Source of the DNA: Streptomyces sp. LHD-70
GTDB taxonomy: Bacteria; Actinomycetota; Actinomycetes; Streptomycetales; Streptomycetaceae
Direction of reading: 5' to 3'
DNA: 64,000 bases
NCBI RefSeq assembly: GCF_031157275.1
Contig: NZ_JAVIFW010000001.1
Span: 1,021,732-1,085,731 of the forward strand
Below the pieces are notes generated by a model, which saw nothing but the letters and a program-made list of their open reading frames with translations, did no database searches and had not been told where the DNA came from. Every line of letters begins with the position of its first letter. Position 1 is the stretch's first letter. This document shows positions 26,833 to 35,325 of this stretch, in pieces. Made by a program: the position numbers and the translations under genes.

Positions 26833-27512
26833 GGCCTGAGCGGCTGCTGCTCGCCGCGTTCGGCCTCGCCCTCGCCGGCGACCTGGGCTCCCTGCTCGCC
26901 GGGTTCACCCCCGGCCACACCGTGTTCAAGCCCCTGCTCATGCCGCTGCTCGCGGGGTGGGCGGTGTGTGCCTGGCGCGTCACCTCCGGGGCCGGCGTGC
27001 CCCGGCTGCTCGTCGCCGCGCTGCTCTTCGGCTGGGGCGGCGACGTGCTGCTGCTCTTCGACGCCGAGCCCGCCTTCCTCGGCGGCATGGCCTCGTTCGC
27101 GGCCGGCCACGTCTGCTACCTGCTGCTCTTCAAGCGGTACGGGACGGCCCGCCCGCACACCCTGCTGCTCGGCCTCGCCTACGGTGCCGCGCTCGCCGGT
27201 ACGGTCGCGCTGCTCTGGGCCGACCTTCCGGCGGAGCTGCGCATCCCGGTCGCCGGGTACAGCCTGCTGCTCACCGCCATGGCCTTCCGGTCCGCGCGGC
27301 TCGGGCTCGCGGCAGGGGTCGGCGGTGCGCTCTTCCTGCTCTCCGACACCCTGATCGCCACCGGGATCGCCGAGTGGCCGCAGCTGCCGAGGCCGGACTT
27401 CTGGATCATGCTGACGTACGCGGCGGCCCAGTACCTGCTGGCCAGGGGAGTCCTCGCGGCGCTCACCCCCACAGCGGCCGTTCCCACCACACCGGCGCGG
27501 GTACGGCCGTGA
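26829..27512 (+). CDS. YhhN/TMEM86-like lysoplasmalogenase
   Basis: A 227-aa protein with about eight hydrophobic helices and the YhhN pattern: FKPLLMPLLAGWAV near residue 37, LLFGWGGDVLLLF with the conserved Asp (near 74), FAAGHVCYLLLF, and FLLSDTLIATGI with the second Asp (near 175). TMEM86 proteins hydrolyse the vinyl-ether bond of lysoplasmalogens. GTG 26829 overlaps the preceding stop. Its last 50 nt overlap the 3' end of copD on the other strand. Confidence 0.88.
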   Translation: MRPERLLLAAFGLALAGDLGSLLAGFTPGHTVFKPLLMPLLAGWAVCAWRVTSGAGVPRLLVAALLFGWGGDVLLLFDAEPAFLGGMASFAAGHVCYLLLFKRYGTARPHTLLLGLAYGAALAGTVALLWADLPAELRIPVAGYSLLLTAMAFRSARLGLAAGVGGALFLLSDTLIATGIAEWPQLPRPDFWIMLTYAAAQYLLARGVLAALTPTAAVPTTPARVRP

Positions 27513-28497
27513 GCAGCGCCGAGACCGCGACGACCACGGCGAGCACCAGCACCTCGACCCGAGCGGGCGCGATCGCCGCGTACGGGTCGGGGGAGCGGCG
27601 CAGCCGGACGCGGGCGGCCACGGCCAGGGCGGCGATCACGGCGACGAGCAGCAGCTTGGCGATCAGGACCCGGCCGTACGCGGTCGTGAACACCGAGTCC
27701 AGGGGGAGCTTGCGCAGCGTCGAGCAGATGCCGGTCGCCGTGACCCCGGCGAACAGAACGGCCGCCACGCGCGCGTAGAGCCCGAGCAGCGCGGCGCCCG
27801 CCGTGGGGCGCGCGCGCCAGGCCCGCATCGTGCGCAGCACCTGGAGCAGCCCGCCCGCCCACAGCGCCGCACACGTCAGATGGACAAGCGTGAGCAGGCT
27901 GCCAAGGAGCGGGTCGTCCTCCCGGCCGAGGTCCGGGTGGGCGCGCAGCGCCTCCGCCACGATCGCCGCGGCGAGCGGCACGGTGGCGGTGCCGGGCCTG
28001 CGCGACCGGGCACAGAACCCGGCGGCCACAAAGGCGTTGACCTCGACGAGCGCGAGCAGCCCGTCCGTCGTCTCGTACAGCCGTCCCGGATGCAGCTCGT
28101 CGAGCGAGCTCGGCACGAGGTTGCCGTTGGCGACGATCAGGGCGAGCCCTACGGCGGAGGCGGCGCCGACGAAGGCCGCGGCGAGCCCCCAGTTCCTCGG
28201 CGTACCACCGGGCGCGTCCGGCACCCGCCGCGCGAGCCAGGCGGCCGCCGACTCCCCGACGAGTACGCACAGCGCGGCGAACATCGTGATCCGCAGCAGC
28301 GTGACGACCCCGGCCCCGGGCGGCCGGGCCTCGCCGGTGCCGTCGAGCGCGAGCGAGGGCCCGAGCAGCGGTACGAGCGCGGCGGCGGCGACAAGCACGA
28401 GCACGGCGAGCGCCCGCCGCACCGCGGCCCGCCGTACGGCCGCGCTCACCTCGGGCACCTCTTCGCGCACGGCGACGGAGGGTTCGGACATGCTCAC
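27463..28497 (-). CDS. CopD family copper-import/resistance membrane protein
   Basis: A 344-aa protein with eight or so membrane helices. The CopD domain occupies the C-terminal half: LLTLVHLTCAALWAGGLLQV with the conserved His-x-Leu..WxGG, then LLGLYARVAAVLFAGVTATG and YGRVLIAKLLLVAVIA. No CopC domain is fused. It probably moves copper across the membrane. Start is either GTG 28497 or ATG 28491. Convergent and overlapping with the YhhN gene by 50 nt. Confidence 0.87.
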   Translation of the reverse strand: MSMSEPSVAVREEVPEVSAAVRRAAVRRALAVLVLVAAAALVPLLGPSLALDGTGEARPPGAGVVTLLRITMFAALCVLVGESAAAWLARRVPDAPGGTPRNWGLAAAFVGAASAVGLALIVANGNLVPSSLDELHPGRLYETTDGLLALVEVNAFVAAGFCARSRRPGTATVPLAAAIVAEALRAHPDLGREDDPLLGSLLTLVHLTCAALWAGGLLQVLRTMRAWRARPTAGAALLGLYARVAAVLFAGVTATGICSTLRKLPLDSVFTTAYGRVLIAKLLLVAVIAALAVAARVRLRRSPDPYAAIAPARVEVLVLAVVVAVSALLTAVPAPVWWERPLWG

Positions 28498-28559
28498 CGA
28501 CTGATCGTCACCGGAACACCCGGACCCGGCAAGCTTGAAGGTTCCGCTGGGGGCCTTTT

Positions 28560-28725
28560 CCCCTACCCGCCCCTTCCCGAAATCCTGCGGAGCTTCGGGG
28601 GCTCCGCCCCCGGGCCCCCGCTCCTCAAGCGCCGGAGGGGCTCAATTTTGAGCCCCTCCGGGGGCACCTCCCAGCGGTAGCTGGGGGAGATTGAGGAGGC
28701 CCGTCCGGCAGGCCACGCGGCGCCA
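28560..28725. repeat. Composite intergenic repeat block
   Basis: Contains CCGAAATCCTGCGGAGCTTC, a GGGGGCTCCGCCCCCGGGCC hairpin, two inverted GAGCCCCTCCGG/CCGGAGGGGCTC arms around AATTTT, and CACCTCCCAGC-GGTA-GCTGGGGGAG. These modules recur in this window (8802, 14235, 17580) and, from memory, across Streptomyces. It fills the gap between copD and the CoA transferase. Confidence 0.8.
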
Positions 28726-28769
28726 GCCGCATATCGGACACAGCCGGGAAGGGGCGGGTAGGGGACTTC

Positions 28770-30194
28770 TCACCCCTCCCACCGAGCCGCATCCGCCCCC
28801 CAAACCCCCGCAGACCGCGCCCAGTTGGCTGGACAGCCCTCGTACGAGACGGGCGACCGCGCGTGCCGGAGGCGGCCCAGCGGGCCGGTCGTCTCCACCA
28901 GGTAGGGCGACGGGTCGTACGCCGAGTCCGCCCCGCCCGACCGACGCGCCGCAGGCAACCGCAGCAACCAGTCCGCCGTACGTGCCAGCGACAGCCGTAC
29001 GAGGCGGCTGCCCGGCTCGGACGCCTGCTCGGTGAGAGACCGCAGCACCGCCGCCGCCAGGAGGTAGCCCGTCCCGTGGTCCAGAGCCTGGGCGGGCAGG
29101 GCCCCCGGGCGGTCCGCCGCCGGGTCCCGTTCCGCGTCCGCGATGCCCGTGGCCACCTGGACCAGGCTGTCGAAGCCGCGCCGTACCGCCCAAGGCCCGC
29201 TCCCGCCCCACGCGTTCAGCTGGGCGACGACCACGCCGGGGCGGCGTTCGGCCAGGGCGGACGGGGAGAGGCCGAGCCGGTCGAGGGCGCCGGGGCGGTA
29301 GCCGGTGACGACCAGGTCCGCCTCGGCGAGCAGCTCGTCGAACGTCGTACGGTCCGTCGGCCGGGCCAGGTCGAGCAGGGTCGAGCGCTTGCCGAAGCCG
29401 GTGTCCGCGTGCTGGTCGGCAAGTTCGGGCAGGCCGGGCGAGTCCACCCGGAGCACGTCCGCGCCGAGCAGGGCGAGCGTGCGCGTGGCGACCGGGCCCG
29501 CGAGGACCCGGGTCAGGTCGAGCACCCGCAAACGGCCACCACGCGCGCGTGCCACGGAGGATCGCCCACCACGCGCGCGTGCCACCGAGAGTCGCCCACC
29601 ACGCGCGCGTGGCGCCCGCTCGTCGAGCCGTTCCCGGTGCACCAGCGGCTCGCCCGCGACGGCGACGCCCTGCGGGTGCGCCGCCCACTGCGCGCGCGTG
29701 CGCAGGGCCACGGCCAGGCCGCCCGCGGCGTACACCCGCTCCTCCACGTCGACGGCTGCCAGCCCGGCGAGGACCCGCTCGACCCGGTCCTCCGGAACCC
29801 CGAGCGCAGCGAGCAACGCCGCCTTGTGGTGCGGGTAGTTCGCATGCGTACGCACCCAGCCGTCGGCCGTCCGCCAGAACCGGGAGAGCGGCGCGAACGT
29901 GCTCGGCTCCCGGCCGTCCAGGCGCAGCTGCCGCTCGCTCACGAAGGCCGTCGCCACCGCCCCGTCGTCCACCCGCACGCGCGGCACCGGCCCACCGGCG
30001 GCCACGTACTCGGCCGCCGCGAGGGAGCACACGGCAACGCACGCCCGCGCCGCGTCGAGCACCGGCAGACGGGAGGGCAGCAGCCCCGAGGAGGATCTGT
30101 CGTACGTCACCGCGGAGAGCAGGCCACAGGGGCCGCCGAGCGCCGACCAGGCCTGCGGGATCGCGGCCGGGTGGGGAGGGTGATCGGGAGGCAC
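28770..30194 (-). CDS. CaiB/BaiF-type CoA transferase family protein
   Basis: A 474-aa family III CoA-transferase-like protein. The N-terminal half is a partial domain (FVSERQLRLDGREPSTFAPL). The main Rossmann part starts near residue 224 (RVLDLTRVLAGPVATRTLAL, then LGADVLRVDSPGLPELADQ), and RPGVVVAQLNAWGGSGPWA fits the CoA site. Between the two lies an Arg/Ala/Gly insertion made of three 30-bp repeats. GTG 30194 is chosen because a terminator hairpin lies just upstream at 30220-30252. Substrate unknown. Confidence 0.85.
   Translation of the reverse strand: MPPDHPPHPAAIPQAWSALGGPCGLLSAVTYDRSSSGLLPSRLPVLDAARACVAVCSLAAAEYVAAGGPVPRVRVDDGAVATAFVSERQLRLDGREPSTFAPLSRFWRTADGWVRTHANYPHHKAALLAALGVPEDRVERVLAGLAAVDVEERVYAAGGLAVALRTRAQWAAHPQGVAVAGEPLVHRERLDERAPRARGGRLSVARARGGRSSVARARGGRLRVLDLTRVLAGPVATRTLALLGADVLRVDSPGLPELADQHADTGFGKRSTLLDLARPTDRTTFDELLAEADLVVTGYRPGALDRLGLSPSALAERRPGVVVAQLNAWGGSGPWAVRRGFDSLVQVATGIADAERDPAADRPGALPAQALDHGTGYLLAAAVLRSLTEQASEPGSRLVRLSLARTADWLLRLPAARRSGGADSAYDPSPYLVETTGPLGRLRHARSPVSYEGCPANWARSAGVWGADAARWEG
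29536..29611 (-). repeat. Three tandem 30-bp units carrying CACGCGCGCGTG
   Basis: CCACCACGCGCGCGTG occurs at 29536, 29566 and 29596, each followed by a GCCAC-GAG-TCGC-type spacer. The array is in frame and encodes repeated VARARGG segments inside the CoA transferase linker. The same palindrome recurs elsewhere in the window. Confidence 0.95.
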
Positions 30195-30219
30195 GGGTTC
30201 ATGACAGCACAACTCATGC

Positions 30220-30252
30220 GTACGGGCCGCCCGTTGACCGGACGGCCCGTAC
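30220..30252 (-). terminator. Terminator after the subtilase gene
   Basis: Arms GTACGGGCCG and CGGCCCGTAC plus inner CCG/CGG pairing, about 30 nt after the subtilase stop at 30283. Confidence 0.88.
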
Positions 30253-30282
30253 ACCTGGGACACAGCTACACCTGAGGCACCG

Positions 30283-31812
30283 CTACTTGCGGACCGCGTC
30301 CAGGGCGTCCACGATGCCGAAGCCGTAGAAGCCGTTCAGGTTCTTGCTGCCCTCGCACTCCGCGTCGACCGTGCCGTCACCGTCCGGGTCGTACGGCTCG
30401 GTCGGGCAGCCCGGGTTGTCCGCCTGCACCTTGAGGAGCCGCTGCAGCTGGGCCGGGCCCGCCTTCGGGTGGGTGGACTTCAGCAGCGCGGCCACACCGG
30501 CGGCGTGCGGCGACGCCATCGAGGTGCCCTGCAGCCAGCCGTACTTGTTCTCCGGCATGGTCGACAGGATCCGCCCGTTCTTCGACGGGTTGTCCGGGAT
30601 CTGGTACTTGTCGCCGCCCGGCGCCGCGATGTCGACGACACCCTTGCCGTACGTGGAGTAGTACGACTTGAGGTCCTTGTCGCCGGTCGCGGAGACCGTG
30701 ACGATGCCCGGCAGCTGCGTCGGGACGTCGAAGCACTCGCTCGGGTCGATAGTCCGCTCCACCGGCGTCGAGTCGTCCGGCGAGGAGTCGTCCACGATGG
30801 CGTCCGAGGCCAGGTCGTGGTTGGAGTTGCCCGCCGAGGCGAGGTGGAGCGTGCCCTTGCGCTGGGCGTACAGCTGGGACCGGTTGACCGCGTCGACGAT
30901 GGCCTTCTGGTCCGGGTCGTCCATGCAGTTGTACAGCCACGGGTCCACGTAGTAGCTGTTGTTGGTGATCTCGATGCCCTTGTCCGCGGCGAACATGAAG
31001 GCGCAGACCACGCTCTCCGGGTAGAACAGGCCGTTGTCCGGGTCGCTCACCTTGATGCCGGCGACCTTCACGCCGGGCGCGACCCCGGCCACGCCGATGC
31101 CGTTGCGCGCGGCCGCGATCTCCCCCGCGACATGGGTGCCGTGGTAGTCCTCCGGGGTGTACGGACGCCAGGCGCCCGGCGACGTGTCCGCCTTGCCGCC
31201 GACGCAGTTCGCGGACTGCGAGGCGGAGAAGTTGGGCGCCAGGTCCGGGTGGGTGTCGTCCACACCCGTGTCGATCACGCCGACGGTCACCTTGGAGCTG
31301 CCCGGGTTGATCTTCGCGGCCTTGTCGGCGCCGATCGCCCGCAGGTCCCACTGGTCGGCTTCCATCGGCTCCGCGTCCCCGGCCGCCGACTTGGTGCTCG
31401 CCGCGGGCGCGTCCACGTACTGCGGAGCGCCCTCTTCCGTCGTGCCGGCGGCCTTCAGCGGGGCCGTGCGCGTCGCGCCCGCGGACTGCACGCCGCGGGC
31501 CTTGCGTATTTCCTTGCCGAAGTCCGGGTTCGCCGAGTGCACGACGATGACGCCTATGCGTTCGTACGCGATCACGACGCTGCCGCCGGCCTTCGCTATC
31601 GCCTTCTTCACCGAGGCGATCGTGTCGTCGTCCGCCTTCGTGTTCACCACATAGGCCAACTTGGGTGCGTCCGCGGCTACTTGGGTCTGCTCGCCCTGGG
31701 ACGCCGCCGCGGACGCGGAGCCCGGCAGCAGCCCGAGTGTCGCCGTCGAGAGGGCGACGGCCAGACCGACCGGCGCGGCGAGGCGACGGCGTCTGGAGCG
31801 CAGATGAGTCAT
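30283..31812 (-). CDS. Secreted S8 subtilisin-family serine protease
   Basis: A 509-aa preproprotein. The signal peptide is RSRRRRLAAPVGLAVALSTA then LLPGSASAAA. A propeptide-like region runs to about residue 155. The catalytic triad is Asp in TVGVIDTGVDDTHPDL (near 179), His in YHGTHVAGEIAAA (near 224) and Ser in LQGTSMASPHAAGVAALL (near 430). A final YDPDGDGTVDAECEG loop may bind calcium. ATG 31812 follows GTGGAG. The leader holds an intrinsic terminator with U-tract, suggesting attenuation. Extracellular protein degradation is the likely role. Confidence 0.95.
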   Translation of the reverse strand: MTHLRSRRRRLAAPVGLAVALSTATLGLLPGSASAAASQGEQTQVAADAPKLAYVVNTKADDDTIASVKKAIAKAGGSVVIAYERIGVIVVHSANPDFGKEIRKARGVQSAGATRTAPLKAAGTTEEGAPQYVDAPAASTKSAAGDAEPMEADQWDLRAIGADKAAKINPGSSKVTVGVIDTGVDDTHPDLAPNFSASQSANCVGGKADTSPGAWRPYTPEDYHGTHVAGEIAAARNGIGVAGVAPGVKVAGIKVSDPDNGLFYPESVVCAFMFAADKGIEITNNSYYVDPWLYNCMDDPDQKAIVDAVNRSQLYAQRKGTLHLASAGNSNHDLASDAIVDDSSPDDSTPVERTIDPSECFDVPTQLPGIVTVSATGDKDLKSYYSTYGKGVVDIAAPGGDKYQIPDNPSKNGRILSTMPENKYGWLQGTSMASPHAAGVAALLKSTHPKAGPAQLQRLLKVQADNPGCPTEPYDPDGDGTVDAECEGSKNLNGFYGFGIVDALDAVRK

Positions 31813-31833
31813 GGGGTCTCCACTTCATCCGTA

Positions 31834-31912
31834 AACAAAAAACCCGAACACCAGCCGTGCTCGGGCGTCACTTGGCGCGAAGCCAAGGCCTGAACGTAGC
31901 GGTGCACCTTGC
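31834..31912 (-). promoter_or_regulatory. Candidate transcription attenuator in the subtilase leader
   Basis: On the minus strand a stem CCCGAGCAC/GTGTTCGGG (31865-31857 with 31851-31843, one mismatch) is followed directly by TTTTTTGTTT, an unusually good U-tract for this genome. Just upstream, CTTGGC/GCCAAG (31887-31871) forms a hairpin whose first arm can instead pair with CAAGG at 31912-31908. Competing hairpins before a terminator, ending about 22 nt before the ATG, are the usual layout of an attenuator. Confidence 0.6.
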
Positions 31913-32141
31913 TGACCGGCAACGACTTGCCGCAGAAAGATGGGGAGTTGGGGCCGGGCGGGCGCGCCGCCGTGCGGTTGCGGTTGGGTGAAGCAAGCAT
32001 CAAACCCCTGTTGGATCACGTGTCGATGGGCCTAGCATCGCCATCCGGCCCGCGTGATCCTGCTCACTTGTTCGTCCCCGAGAGCGCTCATCGCGAGGTC
32101 GTATGACCGACGCCGCCGCCCCCGTGTCGCTAGGAGAATCC

Positions 32142-32510
32142 GTGGCCACCGATGCACCACCACCGTCGAAGGGCGGTTCAGGGAACAGCCCGGCGACCCC
32201 CACGACGGAGGCGTTCGTCGAGGTGCAGAAGGGTGCGGAATTCGGCGAACTGCGCCGTTCGCACCGTTCTTTCGCCTTCCCGCTGACGATCGCCTTCATC
32301 GCCTGGTACCTGCTGTACGTGCTGCTCTCGAACTACGCGGGCGGCTTCATGGGCACCAAGCTGTTCGGCAACATCAACGTCGCCCTCGTCTTCGGCATCC
32401 TGCAGTTCGTCAGCACGTTCCTCATCGCCTGGCTCTACTCGCGGCACGCCGCGGCCAAGCTCGACCCCAAGGCTGAGGCCATCAAGTCCCGCATGGAGGC
32501 CGGAGCATGA
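32142..32510 (+). CDS. DUF485 membrane protein paired with the symporter
   Basis: A 122-aa protein with a polar N-terminus and two helices near residues 50-70 (SFAFPLTIAFIAWYLLYVLL) and 86-108 (NVALVFGILQFVSTFLIAWL). The DUF485 motif FGELRRSHRSFAFPLT is clear. GTG 32142 is preferred: AGGAG ends 5 nt before it, while ATG 32103 has only GAGG. It overlaps the symporter gene by ATGA. DUF485 proteins regularly accompany ActP-type permeases and probably support them. Confidence 0.88.
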   Translation: MATDAPPPSKGGSGNSPATPTTEAFVEVQKGAEFGELRRSHRSFAFPLTIAFIAWYLLYVLLSNYAGGFMGTKLFGNINVALVFGILQFVSTFLIAWLYSRHAAAKLDPKAEAIKSRMEAGA

Positions 32511-34162
32511 GCCACCCCCTGTTCCAGCCCGCCCAGGCCGGCCAGGCCGAAGTCCTCGCGGCGTCGTCCGAGGTCAGCGAGCACCAGCCGCTCATCATCA
32601 CGCTGTTCGGCCTCTTCGTCGTCGCGACCCTCGTCATCACCGTCTGGGCCGGCCGGCAGACCAAGGACGCCGCAGACTTCTACGCCGGCGGCCGCCAGTT
32701 CACCGGCTTCCAGAACGGCCTCGCCATCTCCGGCGACTACATGTCCGCCGCGTCGTTCCTCGGCATCGCCGGCGCCATCGCCCTGTTCGGCTACGACGGC
32801 TTCCTGTACTCCATCGGCTTCCTCGTCGCCTGGCTGGTCGCGCTGCTCCTGGTCGCCGAACCGCTGCGCAACTCCGGCCGGTACACGATGGGCGACGTGC
32901 TCGCGTACCGGATGCGGCAGCGCCCCGTCCGTACCGCCGCCGGCGCCTCCACCATCGTGGTGTCGATCTTCTACCTGCTCGCGCAGATGGCGGGCGCGGG
33001 CGTCCTCGTCGCGCTGCTGCTCGGCATCACCACCGACGCGGGCAAGATCGGCATCGTCGCCCTCGTCGGCGTCTTGATGATCGTGTACGTCACCATCGGC
33101 GGCATGAAGGGCACCACCTGGGTGCAGATGGTCAAGGCCGTGCTGCTGATCGGCGGCACCGTCCTGATCACCTTCCTGATCCTGCTGAAGTTCGGCTTCA
33201 ACATCTCCGACCTGCTCGGCGCGGCCGCCGAGAACAGCGGCCAGGGCGCGGCGTTCCTGGAGCCCGGACTCAAGTACGGCGTCACGCCCACCTCGAAGCT
33301 GGACTTCATCTCGCTCGGCATCGCCCTGGTCCTGGGCACCGCGGGCCTGCCGCACATCCTGATCCGCTTCTACACCGTGCCCACGGCCAAGGCCGCCCGT
33401 AAGTCCGTGAACTGGGCCATCGGCATCATCGGCGCCTTCTACCTGATGACGATCGTCCTCGGCTTCGGCGCCGCGGCCCTGCTCTCCTCGGACGAGATCA
33501 AGGCGTCCAACAAGGCGGGCAACACGGCCGCACCCCTCGCGGCCCTGGAGATCGGCGGCGGTGGCGACTCCACCGGCGGCGCCATCCTGCTCGCCGTGAT
33601 CTCGGCCGTCGCCTTCGCCACGATCCTCGCGGTGGTCGCCGGTCTGACCCTGGCGTCCTCGTCGTCCTTCGCGCACGACATCTACGCCAACGTCATCCGC
33701 AAGGGGCAGGCCTCGGAGAAGGAGGAGGTCCGCGCGGCCCGCTGGGCGACGGTCTTCATCGGCATCGTCTCCATCGCCCTCGGTGCCCTGGCCCGCGACC
33801 TCAACGTCGCCGGTCTGGTCGCCCTCGCCTTCGCGGTGGCCGCGTCGGCCAACCTGCCGACCATCCTCTACAGCCTGTTCTGGAAGCGGTTCACCACCCA
33901 GGGCGCGCTGTGGTCGATCTACGGCGGCCTCGCCTCGTCCGTCCTGCTCGTGCTGTTCTCGCCGGTGGTCTCGGGCAAGGAGACCTCGATGTTCCCCAAG
34001 GTCGACTTCCACTGGTTCCCGCTGGACAACCCGGGCCTGATCTCCATCCCGCTGGGCTTCCTGCTCGGCTGGCTCGGCACGATCCTCTCCAAGGAGAAGC
34101 CGGACGAGGGCAAGTACGCGGAGCTCGAGGTCCGCTCCCTCACCGGCACCGGCGCCCACTGA
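32507..34162 (+). CDS. actP: Cation/acetate-type sodium:solute symporter (SSS family)
   Basis: A 551-aa permease with about 13 helices. The SSS/ActP signature is seen in DAADFYAGGRQFTGFQNGLA, then SGDYMSAASFLGIAGAIALF, GLPHILIRFYTVPTAKAARK and VVAGLTLASSSSFAHDIYAN. A DUF485 partner precedes it. Acetate, propionate or another short carboxylate is the likely substrate; the exact one is not readable. A strong terminator follows. The gene symbol reflects the family, not a proven substrate. Confidence 0.92.
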   Translation: MSHPLFQPAQAGQAEVLAASSEVSEHQPLIITLFGLFVVATLVITVWAGRQTKDAADFYAGGRQFTGFQNGLAISGDYMSAASFLGIAGAIALFGYDGFLYSIGFLVAWLVALLLVAEPLRNSGRYTMGDVLAYRMRQRPVRTAAGASTIVVSIFYLLAQMAGAGVLVALLLGITTDAGKIGIVALVGVLMIVYVTIGGMKGTTWVQMVKAVLLIGGTVLITFLILLKFGFNISDLLGAAAENSGQGAAFLEPGLKYGVTPTSKLDFISLGIALVLGTAGLPHILIRFYTVPTAKAARKSVNWAIGIIGAFYLMTIVLGFGAAALLSSDEIKASNKAGNTAAPLAALEIGGGGDSTGGAILLAVISAVAFATILAVVAGLTLASSSSFAHDIYANVIRKGQASEKEEVRAARWATVFIGIVSIALGALARDLNVAGLVALAFAVAASANLPTILYSLFWKRFTTQGALWSIYGGLASSVLLVLFSPVVSGKETSMFPKVDFHWFPLDNPGLISIPLGFLLGWLGTILSKEKPDEGKYAELEVRSLTGTGAH

Positions 34163-34192
34163 GCCGAACCCGGTCGAAAACCAAGCCACTCT

Positions 34193-34230
34193 CCGCGGCC
34201 CCGTCGTAGATCCCTACGACGGGGCCGCGG
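34193..34230 (+). terminator. Terminator after the symporter operon
   Basis: Perfect 17-bp arms CCGCGGCCCCGTCGTAG and CTACGACGGGGCCGCGG with ATCC loop, 30 nt after the stop codon. Confidence 0.93.
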
Positions 34231-34318
34231 TGCGTCTCGTTGGATCGGGCCCGGTGTTCTTGTCGGTCCCGTCACGTAGGCTCTGGAACTACCGGAACCG
34301 GAAAGGGAGGGGGCCGAC

Positions 34319-35317
34319 GTGCTCATCGACACCTTCGGCAGGGTGGCCACCGACCTGCGGGTCTCATTGACCGACCGGTGCAACCTGCGGTGTACGTACT
34401 GCATGCCCGAAGAGGGCCTGCAGTGGCTGGCCAAGCCGGACCTGCTCACCGACGACGAGATCGTCCGTCTCATCCGCATCGCCGTCACCCAGCTCGGCGT
34501 CACCGAGGTCCGCTTCACGGGCGGCGAGCCCCTGCTGCGCCCCGGCCTCGTCGGCATCGTCGAGCGCTGCGCGGCCCTCGAACCGCGCCCCCAGATGTCC
34601 CTGACGACCAACGGCATCGGCCTCAAGCGCACGGCCCAGGCCCTCAAGGCCGCGGGCCTCGACCGGGTCAACGTCTCCCTGGACACCCTCAGGCCGGACG
34701 TCTTCAAGACCCTGACCCGCCGCGACCGCCACCATGACGTCCTGGACGGCATGGCCGCCGCCCGCGAGGCGGGCCTCACCCCGGTCAAGGTCAACTCGGT
34801 CCTGATGCCGGGCCTCAACGACGACGAGGCCCCGGACCTCCTCGCCTGGGCCGTGGAGAACGACTACGAGCTCCGCTTCATCGAGCAGATGCCCCTCGAC
34901 GCCCAGCACGGCTGGAAGCGGGACGGCATGATCACCGCCGGCGACATCCTGGAGTCGCTGCGTACGCGCTTCACGCTCACCGAAGAGGGCCAGGAGGAGC
35001 GCGGCTCCGCCCCGGCCGAGCGCTGGATCGTGGACGGCGGCCCGCACACCGTCGGCGTCATCGCCTCGGTGACCCGCCCCTTCTGCGCCGCCTGCGACCG
35101 CACCCGCCTCACGGCCGACGGCCAGGTCCGCACCTGCCTCTTCGCCACCGAGGAGACCGACCTGCGCGCCGCCCTCCGCGCAGACGGCGAGGACGGCTCG
35201 GACGAGACGATCGCCCGGATCTGGAAGCAGGCCATGTGGGGCAAGAAGGCGGGCTCGGGCCTGGACGACCCGTCGTTCCTGCAGCCCTCCCGGCCCATGT
35301 CGGCGATCGGCGGCTGA
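34319..35317 (+). CDS. moaA: GTP 3',8-cyclase MoaA
   Basis: A 332-aa radical SAM enzyme making the first molybdopterin intermediate from GTP. The SAM cluster motif is TDRCNLRCTYCMPEEGL (Cys near 22, 26, 29). GGEPLLRPG follows. The second, GTP-binding cluster is in RPFCAACDRTRLTADGQVRTCLF (split: FCAACDRTR and VRTCLF). The C-terminus ends IGG, matching the essential Gly-Gly. GTG 34319 follows GGGAGGGGG. No other molybdenum cofactor gene lies in the window. Confidence 0.96.
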   Translation: MLIDTFGRVATDLRVSLTDRCNLRCTYCMPEEGLQWLAKPDLLTDDEIVRLIRIAVTQLGVTEVRFTGGEPLLRPGLVGIVERCAALEPRPQMSLTTNGIGLKRTAQALKAAGLDRVNVSLDTLRPDVFKTLTRRDRHHDVLDGMAAAREAGLTPVKVNSVLMPGLNDDEAPDLLAWAVENDYELRFIEQMPLDAQHGWKRDGMITAGDILESLRTRFTLTEEGQEERGSAPAERWIVDGGPHTVGVIASVTRPFCAACDRTRLTADGQVRTCLFATEETDLRAALRADGEDGSDETIARIWKQAMWGKKAGSGLDDPSFLQPSRPMSAIGG

Positions 35318-35325
35318 ACCGCCGG

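Noticed and set aside
29536..29611. CRISPR-like regular 30-bp repeats
   Set aside because: Units are contiguous and the spacer part is also repeated; there are only three, they are inside a coding gene, and no cas genes are present.
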